Positions 36,088-45,049 of a stretch of 51,808 nucleotides of DNA are shown in pieces. The position numbers and the translations under genes were made by a program. A model generated the notes under the pieces. It was not told where the DNA came from, did not search any database, and worked only from the letters and a program-made list of their open reading frames with translations. This DNA comes from Calidithermus chliarophilus DSM 9957 (GTDB taxonomy: Bacteria; Deinococcota; Deinococci; Deinococcales; Thermaceae). Each line of letters opens with the position of its first letter. Position 1 is the first letter of the stretch. The stretch spans positions 667,050 to 718,857 of the forward strand of contig NZ_KE387027.1 of assembly GCF_000430045.1 (NCBI RefSeq), written 5' to 3'.

Positions 36088-36115
36088 ATTATACGTTTTT
36101 CACGTGCGGGGCCAA
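36088..36115 (-). promoter_or_regulatory. Promoter of sucCD
   Basis: A perfect TATAAT on the minus strand (36088-36093) lies about 45 bases before the sucC start, leaving a normal leader with ribosome binding site. TTGGCC (36110-36115), 16 bp upstream, is a weak -35 candidate. Confidence 0.6.
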
Positions 36116-36190
36116 AAAGCGTCAGGCTCCGTGCAATAGCGCGAAACCGGGGCTTTCGCGGGCGGGAGGGCGCCGGGGGCTTGGCCGTGA

Positions 36191-36219
36191 CGAAAGTCAT
36201 GCCCCGGCTATGACTTTCG
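36191..36219 (+). promoter_or_regulatory. Palindromic operator upstream of the envelope cassette
   Basis: CGAAAGTCAT-9 nt-ATGACTTTCG is a perfect 10-bp inverted repeat, extended by TGA on the left. It lies 52-80 bases before the first gene of the PspC/LiaF-like cassette. It looks like a dimeric regulator site; the regulator is unknown. A second small stem (AGTCC/GGACT) follows. Confidence 0.55.
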
Positions 36220-36270
36220 ATGGAGGAAAGTCCACCCCGCAGGGACTACTATGGCCTCGAGGAGGGCAAC

Positions 36271-36894
36271 ATGTCAGACAAGAATTCCAGACCAATTATC
36301 GGGCTCGTGCTGGTAGGGCTGGGCCTGCTGTTCCTGCTGCAAAGCATGGGCATTTACATCAGCGAAACCCTCATCGCGCTGGTCTTCGCCGGGGCGGGGC
36401 TGGGGTTCGTGGTCTACTTCCTGCAGGACCGCACCCGTCCCTGGGCCCTGATCCCCGGCTTCGTGCTTCTGGCGATCAGCGCCCTCATCGGCTTCGGCGA
36501 GCAGATGGGCAGCCTGGGCGGGACGCTGTTCCTGGGGGCCATCGGGCTGGGCTTCCTCGGCGTCTACCTCTACCGGCGGGAAAACTGGTGGGCCGTCATC
36601 CCGGCGGGCACCCTGCTCACCCTGGCGGTGGTGGCGGCCATCGGCGAGAGCCGCTGGGTCGACGGGGGGACCGTGTTCTTCGTGGGCCTGACCATCACCT
36701 TCGCCGCCGTTTTCGCCCTCGGCCAGCGCTGGGCCATCTTCCCGGCGCTCGGGACCGGCCTGCTGACCCTGCTGACGATGGGGTGGTTCACGGGGGTTTT
36801 CGAGGTGCTGCTCCCGCTGGCGATGATCGCGGGCGGGGCCTACCTGTTGTGGCGCAACCGCAAGCCAGGCGACACGAAGTTGCTGGAAAAGTGA
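36271..36894 (+). CDS. Membrane protein with LiaI/LiaF-like N-terminal module
   Basis: A 207-residue integral membrane protein with about eight hydrophobic segments arranged as short hairpins. Its N-terminus, IIGLVLVGLGLLFLLQSMGI, matches the two-helix module (DUF5668/LiaF-like) that recurs in the two following genes. The ATG at 36271 follows GAGGAGG; an ATG at 36220 would start inside the operator region. First gene of a three-gene cassette that also encodes a PspC protein, suggesting envelope-stress sensing. Function unknown. Confidence 0.75.
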   Translation: MSDKNSRPIIGLVLVGLGLLFLLQSMGIYISETLIALVFAGAGLGFVVYFLQDRTRPWALIPGFVLLAISALIGFGEQMGSLGGTLFLGAIGLGFLGVYLYRRENWWAVIPAGTLLTLAVVAAIGESRWVDGGTVFFVGLTITFAAVFALGQRWAIFPALGTGLLTLLTMGWFTGVFEVLLPLAMIAGGAYLLWRNRKPGDTKLLEK

Positions 36895-36975
36895 CGCCCG
36901 ACCCGGCCGGGGGAGGTGCTGGCTTCCCCCGGCCCGGGGATGGCCGCGCTGAAGGAGCGGCCTCGGAGGAACCCG

Positions 36976-37404
36976 ATGAATGAACCGCGAAAGCTCTACC
37001 GCAGCGAGAAGGACCAGGTGATTGCCGGGGTCTGCGGCGGTCTGGCCGAGTACTTCAGCATCGACCCCGTCCTGGTGCGGGCGCTGTTCGTGCTGCTGGC
37101 CCTGTTCGGCGGGGGCGGCTTCGTGCTCTACCTGATCCTGTGGATCGTCATCCCCAAGGCCAGCGCCGCGCCCGCCGGTTCGGAGGACACCCTGCGGCAG
37201 GGCTTCGAGGAGGTACGGGGTGAGGCCCGCAAGATGGTGCAGGGCGGGCGCAGCAGCGCCACGCTGGGCTGGATCCTGCTGCTGGTGGGCGCGTGGTTCC
37301 TGCTCGACAACCTGGGCTGGCTGCGCGTCAACGGCGACTTGTTGTGGCCGGCGCTGCTGATCGGGCTGGGTGTGGTCCTGCTCCTGCGGGAGCGCAACCG
37401 CTAG
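36976..37404 (+). CDS. PspC-domain membrane protein
   Basis: A 142-residue protein. Residues 5-60 are a PspC domain (KLYRSEKDQVIAGVCGGLAEYF, VRALFVLLALFGGGGFVLYL, WIVIPK), linked in other bacteria to the phage-shock/envelope-stress response. A linker of about 35 residues follows, then a LiaF-like two-helix module (WILLLVGAWFLLDNLGWLRV, WPALLIGLGVVLLL). The fusion of PspC with this module is known in envelope-stress proteins. ATG at 36976 with GGAGGAA five bases upstream; 12 bp before the next gene. Confidence 0.9.
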   Translation: MNEPRKLYRSEKDQVIAGVCGGLAEYFSIDPVLVRALFVLLALFGGGGFVLYLILWIVIPKASAAPAGSEDTLRQGFEEVRGEARKMVQGGRSSATLGWILLLVGAWFLLDNLGWLRVNGDLLWPALLIGLGVVLLLRERNR

Positions 37405-37416
37405 CCGGAGGGGCTT

Positions 37417-38283
37417 ATGGTCGGTGCCATCATTCTGATCGCGGTAGGGCTGATCTTCCTGCTGCAGAACCTGGGCTGGCTCTCCTGGGACGTGTGGGGG
37501 GCCATCGGCCAGATCTGGCCGCTGATCCTCATCGCGGTGGGGCTCGATTTCCTGCTGGGGCGCAACAACCGTTACCGCGGCCCCATCCTGCTGGGCACCG
37601 CGGCGCTGGCCGTGGTGCTGGTGCTGTTCTACGCCCTCCGGCCCGCCTCGCCCGGCGGCGTGGAGCAGGTGAGCGAGGCCCTCCAGGGCGCGCGGCAGGC
37701 CCGCGTGGAGCTCTCCCCGAGCGTGACGCGCCTCGAGGTCGGTGCGCTGCCCGCCGGCAGCCCCAACCTGGTCGAAGGCCAGCTCGGGCTGCTGCGGGGG
37801 GAGCGCCTCGAGCGCGACACCGGCCGCGACGGCGATGCCCTGCGGGTGAGCTACCGGACGCAGGGCAACACCCGCGGCCTGACGGGCAACCGGGGCTCGA
37901 GCTGGCAGGTGAACCTCAGCCCCGACGTGCCCCTCGACCTGCGGGTGAACGCCGGGGTGGGGGAGACCCGGCTCAACCTGCGCCTCCTCCGCGTCGAACA
38001 GCTCGACCTCGACAGCGGGGTGGGCCGGGTCTACGTGGAGTTGCCCGAGCGGGGACAGCTCGAGGCCGACGTCTCGGGCGGGGTCGGCGAGATCGAGGTG
38101 GTGGTGCCCGCGGGCGTGGCCCTGCGGGTCAAGGCCGACCGGGGCCTCGGCGCCCTCGACCTGCCCGACGGCCTCGTGCGCCGGGGGGAAGACCGCTACG
38201 AGAGCCCCGACTACGAGGGGGCCGCCAACCGGGTGGACCTCGAGATCAACGGCGGGATCGGCCGCATCCAGGTCCGGCGCTGA
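37417..38283 (+). CDS. LiaF-like membrane protein with toast-rack C-terminal domain
   Basis: A 288-residue protein. The N-terminal 75 residues contain three hydrophobic helices, including ILIAVGLIFLLQNLGWLSWD and WPLILIAVGLDFLLG, the same module as in the two genes before. The rest is a beta-rich domain with repeated GVGETRLNLRLL, GVGRVYVELP, GVGEIEVVVP and GIGRIQVRR motifs, the pattern of toast-rack (DUF4097/LiaF-like) adhesive beta domains. It probably senses or scaffolds envelope stress together with the PspC protein. GGAGG ribosome binding site. Confidence 0.82.
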   Translation: MVGAIILIAVGLIFLLQNLGWLSWDVWGAIGQIWPLILIAVGLDFLLGRNNRYRGPILLGTAALAVVLVLFYALRPASPGGVEQVSEALQGARQARVELSPSVTRLEVGALPAGSPNLVEGQLGLLRGERLERDTGRDGDALRVSYRTQGNTRGLTGNRGSSWQVNLSPDVPLDLRVNAGVGETRLNLRLLRVEQLDLDSGVGRVYVELPERGQLEADVSGGVGEIEVVVPAGVALRVKADRGLGALDLPDGLVRRGEDRYESPDYEGAANRVDLEINGGIGRIQVRR

Positions 38284-38289
38284 AAGAGA

Positions 38290-38318
38290 GCGGGAAGCTA
38301 CGCCCTGTAGCTTCCCGC
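38290..38318 (+). terminator. Terminator of the envelope cassette
   Basis: GCGGGAAGCTAC-GCCCT-GTAGCTTCCCGC is a perfect 12-bp stem with a 5-nt loop, seven bases after the last gene. No T-run follows. Confidence 0.7.
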
Positions 38319-38335
38319 CACTGCCGTCCGGGGGT

Positions 38336-38463
38336 CATACCGGATTCAAAAAGATAATCATCCGAACCAAAGACCCTCAGAGGCTATCTTTTTGAATCCC
38401 AGAGCACTCCCTTCGGCCCTGTCAGTCCGCCGCCAAACGGCGGCGGACTGACCGAATCTGGTA

Positions 38464-38466
<3 letters not shown>
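38336..38466. mobile_element. Candidate MITE-like nested inverted-repeat element
   Basis: About 130 bp with imperfect terminal inverted repeats (TCATACCGGATTC at the left; reverse complement of the right end TGATACCAGATTC, 11 of 13 matching). Inside are a perfect 15-bp inverted repeat GGATTCAAAAAGATA (38342-38356 with 38385-38399) and a perfect 14-bp hairpin GTCAGTCCGCCGCC (38421-38434 with 38439-38452). The AT-rich arms stand out in this genome. The right end supplies the trpC stop codon, and a related end lies at 15735-15754. No coding capacity and no clear target duplication. Confidence 0.55.
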
Positions 38467-39249
<783 letters not shown>

Positions 39250-39277
39250 CGCATCATGCTACCAGAAGCGGCGAGGG

Positions 39278-39515
39278 GTCAGCCGTCAGCCAGTGACCCG
39301 TGGCCTGTGGATCGCGGCTAGTGAAAAGAAAAGAAAGAGCGAGGGCGGGCACGGGGGCCCGCCCCTACGTCATGCGTCTTGCGTACGTCGTACGACGTAG
39401 GACGTAGGACGTACGACCCGCGTTCGGCGTTGGGCGTTCGACGTTAGGCGTATTGCGTACGACGCCGGGCGCAGGACGTACGCCCCGCGCCCGACCATCG
39501 ACGTCCACCCATCGC
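39278..39515. repeat. Composite heptad element, core type 2 (copy E, inverted)
   Basis: This element fills most of the 320-bp gap between trpC and the patatin gene. It has CCGTCAG-type heptads (39279-39292), a GTGACCCGTGGCC module, a short A/G-rich tract, the palindrome GGGCGGGC-6 nt-GCCCGCCC (39343-39364), then about 20 heptads (39371-39512: GTCGTAC, ACGTAGG, TTCGGCG, GACCATC). Read on the minus strand it matches the copy at 47270-47425 through GCATGACGTAGGGGCGGG. Confidence 0.88.
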
Positions 39516-39557
39516 CAAAGCATCCCAGGCTCTCATTCTGAACTGACCCGCTGCCCC

Positions 39558-39563
39558 TACTCT
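39558..39563 (+). promoter_or_regulatory. -10 element of the patatin gene
   Basis: TACTCT ends six bases before the ATG at 39570; a leaderless transcript is likely. No convincing -35 box. Confidence 0.4.
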
Positions 39564-39569
39564 GAGGGT

Positions 39570-40442
39570 ATGGGAGTCGTGCTTGCGCTTGGGGGAGGTG
39601 GAGTCCGGGGAGTCGCCCATCTGGGTTTGCTCAAGGTTCTGCGCGATGAAGGCGTTCCCATCGCGGGGATCGCGGGCAGCTCGGCGGGGGCGCTCGCCGC
39701 GTCGATCTATGCCTTCGACCTGCCCTTGGAGCCTAGCTTCGTGCTGCACACCCTCTACGACCCCGACCTCGACCGCCTGCAAAAAAGCGGCAAGCTGCGC
39801 CACTGGATGCGGGTGATGGAGTTTTTGCGCAAGCCCACCCTGGCCGAGGGACGCTACTACCAGGAAGGGCTCTCGAGGCTCTTCGGCACCAAGAACATCG
39901 AGGAGAGCCCCATCCCGCTGGTGATCCAGGCCGCCGACTTCAACACCGGCGAGCTCATCCCCCTGCGCACGGGATCGCTGGCCCAGGCCATCCGCGCCAG
40001 CAGCGCCATCCCCAGCATCTTCCCGCCGGTGCGCCTCGACGGGCGCGTGCTCGTCGATGGCGACGTAGCTGAGAAGGTGCCGGTCACGGCGGCACAGAGC
40101 CTGGGGCTGGGGCCGGTGCTGGCCTTCGACGTGTCCAACCCCTACGTCTGGAGCGAGCCCAGGACGGCGCTCGAGGCCGCCCTCCAGGCCGGTGAGGCCT
40201 CGCGCCGCCGCCTCGTCGAGCTGGCGCTGGGCCAGGCCGACCTCGTCGTGCGCCTCAACCCTCCCCACCCCATCGACACCTTCGACGCTTCCCAGGCGGG
40301 CGTGCTGTTCGAGCTCGGCCAGGAGCGCGCCCGGGAGGTTCTGCCCGAACTGCGCCGCCTCCTGCGGCCCCCGGTCTCGGGGGCTACCCCCGCGCCCCAC
40401 TGGTGGTCACGGCTGTTCAAGCTGGCGCAGAAGGCCAGCTAA
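39570..40442 (+). CDS. Patatin-like phospholipase (RssA/NTE type)
   Basis: A 290-residue cytoplasmic or membrane-associated lipid acyl hydrolase. The oxyanion loop is GGGGVRGVAHLG (8-19), the nucleophile elbow GSSAG has Ser38, and the dyad Asp lies in LVDGDVAEKVPV. PSIFPPVRLDG is the typical segment before it. ATG at 39570 is used because it begins the patatin fold directly; longer in-frame starts run into repeat DNA. Its 3' end overlaps the convergent small membrane gene by 36 bp. Confidence 0.88.
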   Translation: MGVVLALGGGGVRGVAHLGLLKVLRDEGVPIAGIAGSSAGALAASIYAFDLPLEPSFVLHTLYDPDLDRLQKSGKLRHWMRVMEFLRKPTLAEGRYYQEGLSRLFGTKNIEESPIPLVIQAADFNTGELIPLRTGSLAQAIRASSAIPSIFPPVRLDGRVLVDGDVAEKVPVTAAQSLGLGPVLAFDVSNPYVWSEPRTALEAALQAGEASRRRLVELALGQADLVVRLNPPHPIDTFDASQAGVLFELGQERAREVLPELRRLLRPPVSGATPAPHWWSRLFKLAQKAS

Positions 40443-40844
40443 GCCCGCGAGGTACGCCCCGACGGCGAAGCCTGCGGTCAACAGGCCCCACGGCAGCAAT
40501 TCCGCCCGCAGCCCCAGCGCGGCCAGCATCAGGCCCGTGGACAGCGCCGCCACGTCCAGCAAGGCCATCGCGGCGTAGCGGCTTTTCTGCTTGCTGGCGC
40601 GAGCGAGCCGTTTGCGCCGCAACAGCCAGGCCCACGCCGCCAGGGCGGTCCCCAGGTACACCGCGCCCACCCAGCCCGGCACCGGCCCCAGCGGCCCCAT
40701 CAGCCCGTACGCCAGCGCGGCCAGCAACGCCTGGGCTGCGCCGCCGGCGGCGTAGAGCCACAAGTAGCCCCGCCTGCGCTCCGGCAGCGGGGCCTGCGGC
40801 TCGAGCAGCGCCTCGAGCCAGTGCTGGAAGGCGGGGGTGGGCAT
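40407..40844 (-). CDS. Small integral membrane protein after the TRAP permease gene
   Basis: A 145-residue protein with four predicted membrane helices after an amphipathic N-terminus (FQHWLEALLEP). A basic RRKRLARASKQKSRY loop sits between the second and third helices. No family is recognised with confidence. It starts three bases after the TRAP permease stop, so it is co-transcribed and could be an accessory to the transporter, but this is inference. The C-terminal 12 codons overlap the end of the convergent patatin gene. Confidence 0.68.
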   Translation of the reverse strand: MPTPAFQHWLEALLEPQAPLPERRRGYLWLYAAGGAAQALLAALAYGLMGPLGPVPGWVGAVYLGTALAAWAWLLRRKRLARASKQKSRYAAMALLDVAALSTGLMLAALGLRAELLPWGLLTAGFAVGAYLAGLAGLLRQLEQP

Positions 40845-40847
40845 CGC

Positions 40848-42917
40848 TCAGGTCTGGGCGGGCCTTCGGCCCAGCACGAAGCGCTGCAGGAGGTACACGG
40901 CGGCGAAGAGGGCGATGCCGATGAAGTCGCTGACGTAGCCGCTCGAGACCAGCAGCAGCGCCGAGGCCAGCATCACCAGCCGCAGCAGCCAGTTCACGTT
41001 CCCCGCCAGGTAGCCGATGGTCGCCACCGAGAAGGCCGTCATGCCCAGCAGCGCCGAGGCCGCGATCCATAGGCCCTCGCCGAAGCTGCCGACGCCGATG
41101 AGCAGGATCTTGGGGTCGAAGACGATCATGTAGGCCAGCAGCGCCGTGCGCAGCTCGTAGACGAAGCCCTGCACCCCGGTCTTGAAGGGGTCGCCCTTGG
41201 AGATGGCGGCGGCGGCGTAGGCCGCCAGCGCCACGGGCGGGGTGGAGTCGGCCATGATGCCGAAGTAGAAGGCGAAGAAGTTGATGCAGATCAGCAGGAT
41301 GGCGACCTCGCTGGTGCCGAAGCTGAGGCTGCCGTAGTCGAGCCCGGCCTCGGTGCCCAGCTTGAACAGCGTGGGCGCGATCAGCGTCGCCATGATGATG
41401 TAGTTGGCGGTGGTGGGCACGCCCATGCCCAGGAAGAGGCTGATGAGCTGCGCCAGCACCAGCGCCGCGATGAAGTTGCCGAAGGACAGCGTGCGCATGA
41501 TGTCGGCCAGGCCGGTGCCCACGTTGGTGATGAGCACCACGCCCACGATGATCCCGGCCACGGCGGTGGCGATGGCGATGCCCACCATGTTGCGCGCGCC
41601 GTTCTCGAGCCCCTCCACGATCATCTGCCCACCCGAGCGCAGGCCCAGCAGCAGGTTGTTGCCGCGCCAGCCCCGGTAGAGCTCCTGCAACACAATCACG
41701 CCCATCAGCACGAAGACCGTGTAGAGCGCGGAGGTGTTGGGGGTGAGGGGGCCGTTGATCCCGGCGCGGAAGGGGTCGTCGAAGAGCAGGCAGTACAGCA
41801 GGAAGGCCAGCACCAGCAGGTAGTGCAGCCCGCCGCGCAGGGTCTTGCCGAAGTCGGGGAGTTCGCTGCGGGGCATCCCGCGCAGGCCCAGCTTGGCGGC
41901 CTCGAGGTCGGCCACCACCAGCAGCGAGCCGTAGGCCAGGATGGCGGGCAGGATGGCGAAGATGATGATCTGGGGATAGGGCACGCCCAGCAGGTCGGCC
42001 ATGATGAAGGCCGCCGCGCCCATCACCGGGGGCATGAGCTGGCCGTTGGAGGAAGACGCCACCTCGATGGCCCCGGCCTTCTCGCGGGTGTAGCCCGCGC
42101 GGATCATGGTCGAGATGGTGAAGTTGCCGCCGGTCACCACGTTCGACACCGACGAGCCCGAGACGATGCCGTTGAGCGCCGAGGCGATGATGGAGGCCTT
42201 GGCCGGGCCGCCGCGCACCCCGCCCAGCAGGCTGTAGGCCAGGTCGGTGAAGAACTGCCCGGCCCCCGCCCGGTCGAGCAGCGCCCCGAAGAGCACGAAC
42301 ACGAACACCGTCTCCGCCGAGACCGCGATGGGGGTGCCCCAGATGGAGTCGTTGGTGTTCATGAAGAGCTGGTTCATCAGGGAGCGCCAGGTGGCACCCG
42401 CGTGCAGCTCGCCCAGGATGCCGGGCAGCTCGAGCTTGATCAGCCCGGCAGGCCCGGTGAGGGCGAAGAGCATGAACAGCCCCGCGATGATGGGCATGGC
42501 CGGCCCGATGGCCCGCCAGGCCGCCAGCAGCAGCATGACCACGGTGGAGGAGGCCACCAGGACGTCGGTGGGGTTGCCGAAGCCGCCGCGCTCCTCGAGG
42601 ATGCCCCGGTACTCGAACACCGCGTAGAGCGCCGAGCCCACCGCGACGACGCCCAGGATCCAGTCGAACCAGGGGACGCGGCGTCTCGAGCTGCGCTTGC
42701 CGAAGGGGTAGACCAGAAACACCAGAGCGAAGGCGAAGGCCAGGTGGGTGGCCCGCCAGACCAGCTCGTTCAGCGTACCCACGTAGGTGGCGTACATCTG
42801 AAACAGGCTCCAGCCCACCGCCAGCCCCAGAACCAGCCAGCGCACCCAGCCCTGGGGCTTGCGTCCGCCGAACTCGACCTCTTCCAGAAGTTGTTGGGCT
42901 TTATCAACCTCGCTCAT
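40848..42917 (-). CDS. TRAP transporter permease, fused small and large subunits
   Basis: A 689-residue membrane protein of the TAXI-type tripartite ATP-independent periplasmic transporter. The N-terminal 170 residues are the four-helix small subunit (DctQ-like) and the rest the large subunit (DctM-like) with about twelve further segments; motifs include ASALNGIVSGSSVSNVVTGG, SSNGQLMPPVMGAAAFIMA and GMGVPTTANYI. It imports a carboxylate-type substrate with sodium or protons. It follows the TAXI binding protein gene but a real terminator lies between, so it is made in smaller amount. ATG with AGGAG five bases upstream. Confidence 0.92.
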   Translation of the reverse strand: MSEVDKAQQLLEEVEFGGRKPQGWVRWLVLGLAVGWSLFQMYATYVGTLNELVWRATHLAFAFALVFLVYPFGKRSSRRRVPWFDWILGVVAVGSALYAVFEYRGILEERGGFGNPTDVLVASSTVVMLLLAAWRAIGPAMPIIAGLFMLFALTGPAGLIKLELPGILGELHAGATWRSLMNQLFMNTNDSIWGTPIAVSAETVFVFVLFGALLDRAGAGQFFTDLAYSLLGGVRGGPAKASIIASALNGIVSGSSVSNVVTGGNFTISTMIRAGYTREKAGAIEVASSSNGQLMPPVMGAAAFIMADLLGVPYPQIIIFAILPAILAYGSLLVVADLEAAKLGLRGMPRSELPDFGKTLRGGLHYLLVLAFLLYCLLFDDPFRAGINGPLTPNTSALYTVFVLMGVIVLQELYRGWRGNNLLLGLRSGGQMIVEGLENGARNMVGIAIATAVAGIIVGVVLITNVGTGLADIMRTLSFGNFIAALVLAQLISLFLGMGVPTTANYIIMATLIAPTLFKLGTEAGLDYGSLSFGTSEVAILLICINFFAFYFGIMADSTPPVALAAYAAAAISKGDPFKTGVQGFVYELRTALLAYMIVFDPKILLIGVGSFGEGLWIAASALLGMTAFSVATIGYLAGNVNWLLRLVMLASALLLVSSGYVSDFIGIALFAAVYLLQRFVLGRRPAQT

Positions 42918-42976
42918 AAAGCTCCTTCAAGGGATAACCCGAAGAATATACGCCATTTCGCCCCGTTTCGCACCCG

Positions 42977-43008
42977 AAAAAAAACGGGGACGGCCATGCC
43001 GTCCCCGT
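42977..43008 (-). terminator. Intrinsic terminator between TAXI binding protein and permease genes
   Basis: ACGGGGACGGC-CAT-GCCGTCCCCGT (42984-43008), a perfect 11-bp stem, followed on the minus strand by eight T residues (42977-42984). It starts 13 bases after the binding-protein stop. The strongest canonical terminator in the window; its place inside the operon implies partial read-through. Confidence 0.9.
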
Positions 43009-43021
43009 GGGGGTGAGATGG

Positions 43022-43978
43022 CTACTTCAGGACGCCGATCTCCTTGTAGAAGCGCTCGGCGCCGGGGTGCAGCGGCACCGGCAGGCCCCGCACCGCGCCC
43101 TTGGTGGTGAAGTAGCGGGCGAGGTTGGGGTGGATCTCCTTGAAGGCCTTCTCGTTGCCGATGGTGGCCTTGAGCACCTTGTAAACGGCGTCGGCGCTCA
43201 GGGACTCGGCCGCGACCCACATCGACTTCACGGCCGCGGTGATGGTGCTCACCGACTCGCCCTTGTAGGTGTTGCCGGGCACGACGACCTGGTCGTAGAA
43301 GGGGTACTTCTTCTGCATGGCCTTGATCTTGTCGGGGTCGATGGGCACGAGGTTGACCTGGGTGGTCAGGGCGAGGTTCTGGATGGCGGAAGCGCCCAGG
43401 CCCACGGTGTAGAACATCGCGTCGGCCTTGCCCTCCTGGAGCTGGGTGATGCCGGCCGAGGCGCTGGCGCGGATGGTCTGGCCGAGGTCGGAGAAGCTCA
43501 TGCCGTAGGCCTCGAGGACGTGGCGGGTGTTCTGCTCGGTGCCCGAGCCCACGTCGCCCACGATGACGCGCTTGCCCTTGAGGTCGCCGATGGAGGTGAT
43601 CTTGGAGTCGCGGCGGGTCACGACGTGGATGACCTCGGGGTAGAGCACCGCCACGCTGCGGATCGACTTGACCGGCTTGCCATCGAAGGCGGCGATGCCG
43701 GTGCCGTTGTAGGCGAAGTAGGCGATGTCGTTTTGCACCAGCGCCATCTGGAGTTCGCCCGAGGCGATGGCGGTGATGTTGAACACGCTGCCGCCGGTGG
43801 AGCGGGCGTTGGCGCGAACGTCGATGTTGGCATCGTTGATGAGCTTGGAGATGCCGGTGGCTACGGGGAAGTACACCCCGGTGGTGGAGCCCGAGCCGAA
43901 GGTGATGAAATCGGCGGCCAGGGCGGAAGCGGTCAAAACAGCCGCACCGATTATGCCCAACACAGCAGGTCTACGCAT
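43022..43978 (-). CDS. TAXI-family TRAP substrate-binding protein
   Basis: A 318-residue periplasmic binding protein with a Sec signal peptide (MRRPAVLGIIGAAVLTASALA). The mature protein begins ADFITFGSGSTTGVYFPVA, the TAXI signature with the substrate-binding Thr/Gly loop; RSTGGSVFNI, VGDVGSGTEQNTR and QEGKADAMFYTVG follow. Known TAXI proteins bind glutamate, 2-oxoglutarate or related compounds; the ligand here is unknown. The ATG at 43978 follows GGAGG; an ATG 24 bases upstream would spoil the signal peptide. Confidence 0.92.
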   Translation of the reverse strand: MRRPAVLGIIGAAVLTASALAADFITFGSGSTTGVYFPVATGISKLINDANIDVRANARSTGGSVFNITAIASGELQMALVQNDIAYFAYNGTGIAAFDGKPVKSIRSVAVLYPEVIHVVTRRDSKITSIGDLKGKRVIVGDVGSGTEQNTRHVLEAYGMSFSDLGQTIRASASAGITQLQEGKADAMFYTVGLGASAIQNLALTTQVNLVPIDPDKIKAMQKKYPFYDQVVVPGNTYKGESVSTITAAVKSMWVAAESLSADAVYKVLKATIGNEKAFKEIHPNLARYFTTKGAVRGLPVPLHPGAERFYKEIGVLK

Positions 43979-44000
43979 GGTTTGCCTCCTTCGCGCGAAC

Positions 44001-44065
44001 ATTATACTTAAGCCCCCCCACTACGGCCACCGGATAAGCCACGGCGATAACGTCCGTAACGTAAA
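44001..44065 (-). promoter_or_regulatory. Promoter region of the TAXI-TRAP operon
   Basis: A perfect TATAAT on the minus strand (44001-44006) lies 22 bases before the start, leaving room for GGAGG. Upstream, TAACGT occurs twice with a 9-bp period (44047-44061), a possible operator. No clear -35 box is seen. Confidence 0.5.
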
Positions 44066-44152
44066 TCTTTTTAAGGATGCCGGCGCGTGGCCGGTCGTTG
44101 TCGGCCTTTTCAGGCCTGAGGAGGCCTCGAGCGCCAGGTGGTGCGGAGGGGG

Positions 44153-45049
44153 TCAGGCCGGGCTGAGGGCGGCTCGAGCGGCCTGGGCGTCGCGGGCGAT
44201 CTGGGCCTTGAGCTCCTCGAGCGAGCCGAACCTCATCTCGTCGCGGATCTTGTGCAGGAAGGCCACGGTGAGCTCCTGGCCGTAGAGGTCGCCGGCGAAG
44301 TCGAAGAGGTGCACCTCGAAGCGCAGCGCCCGGCCGTCTACGGTGGGCCGGTAGCCCACGTTGGCCACCGCGCCGTACTCGCCCTCGTGGGTCTGCACCC
44401 GCACCGCGTACACCCCCAGCGGCAGCACCTTCATCGCCGAGACCTGCAGGTTGGCGGTGGGGAAGCCCAGCGTGCGCCCGAGCTTATCCCCCTCCACCAC
44501 GATGCCCCGCGCCGAATAGGGCCGCCCCAGCAGGCGGCTGGCCCCCTCCACGTCGCCCGTCTTGAGCAGCTCGCGGATGCGGGTGGACTTGACCGCGCCG
44601 CCGTCTCCGGGAAGCTCGAGCAGCGGCAGCACCCGCGTGGGGGCTACGGTCTGGAGGTCCTCGAGCCCCCCGGCCCGCCCGCGCCCGAAGCGGAAGTCCT
44701 CGCCCACGTAGATCAGGTGGGCCTCGAGGCCGCGCAGGTCGCCGAGAAACTCGCCCTTGTCGCGCCGGGCGAACTCCTCGTTGAAGGGCACGATCAGGGC
44801 AATCTCCACCCCCAGGGCCCGCAGCAGCTCGGTCTTTTCGGAGAGGTCGGTGAGGAAGCCCTCGCCCTTCATGAAGACCTTGCTGGGCGGGTCGAAGGTG
44901 TAGACCAGCAGGGGCATGTGGTGGGCGTGCGCGTCCTGCAGGGCCTGTTTGAGCAGGTGCTGGTGGCCCAGGTGCAGGCCGTCGAAGCTGCCCACGGCCA
45001 CGACCTTGGGGCCGGGCGGGGCGTCTTGGGGGTCATTGATCAGCAGCAT
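44153..45049 (-). CDS. ribF: Bifunctional riboflavin kinase / FAD synthetase
   Basis: A 298-residue enzyme making FMN from riboflavin and FAD from FMN. The N-terminal nucleotidyltransferase domain has GSFDGLHLGHQHLL (18-31) and VGEDFRFGRGRAG; STRIRELL closes it. The C-terminal kinase domain has GRTLGFPTANL, LPLGVYAV and VANVGYRPT. The ATG start lies inside the end of the Nudix gene (17-bp overlap), so the two are coupled. Confidence 0.95.
   Translation of the reverse strand: MLLINDPQDAPPGPKVVAVGSFDGLHLGHQHLLKQALQDAHAHHMPLLVYTFDPPSKVFMKGEGFLTDLSEKTELLRALGVEIALIVPFNEEFARRDKGEFLGDLRGLEAHLIYVGEDFRFGRGRAGGLEDLQTVAPTRVLPLLELPGDGGAVKSTRIRELLKTGDVEGASRLLGRPYSARGIVVEGDKLGRTLGFPTANLQVSAMKVLPLGVYAVRVQTHEGEYGAVANVGYRPTVDGRALRFEVHLFDFAGDLYGQELTVAFLHKIRDEMRFGSLEELKAQIARDAQAARAALSPA

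Noticed and set aside
36220-36250. GAGGAAAGTCC-like string resembling the conserved core of RNase P RNA
   Set aside because: Only about ten bases match; a protein gene with a good ribosome binding site starts at 36271 and no room exists for the rest of the RNA.
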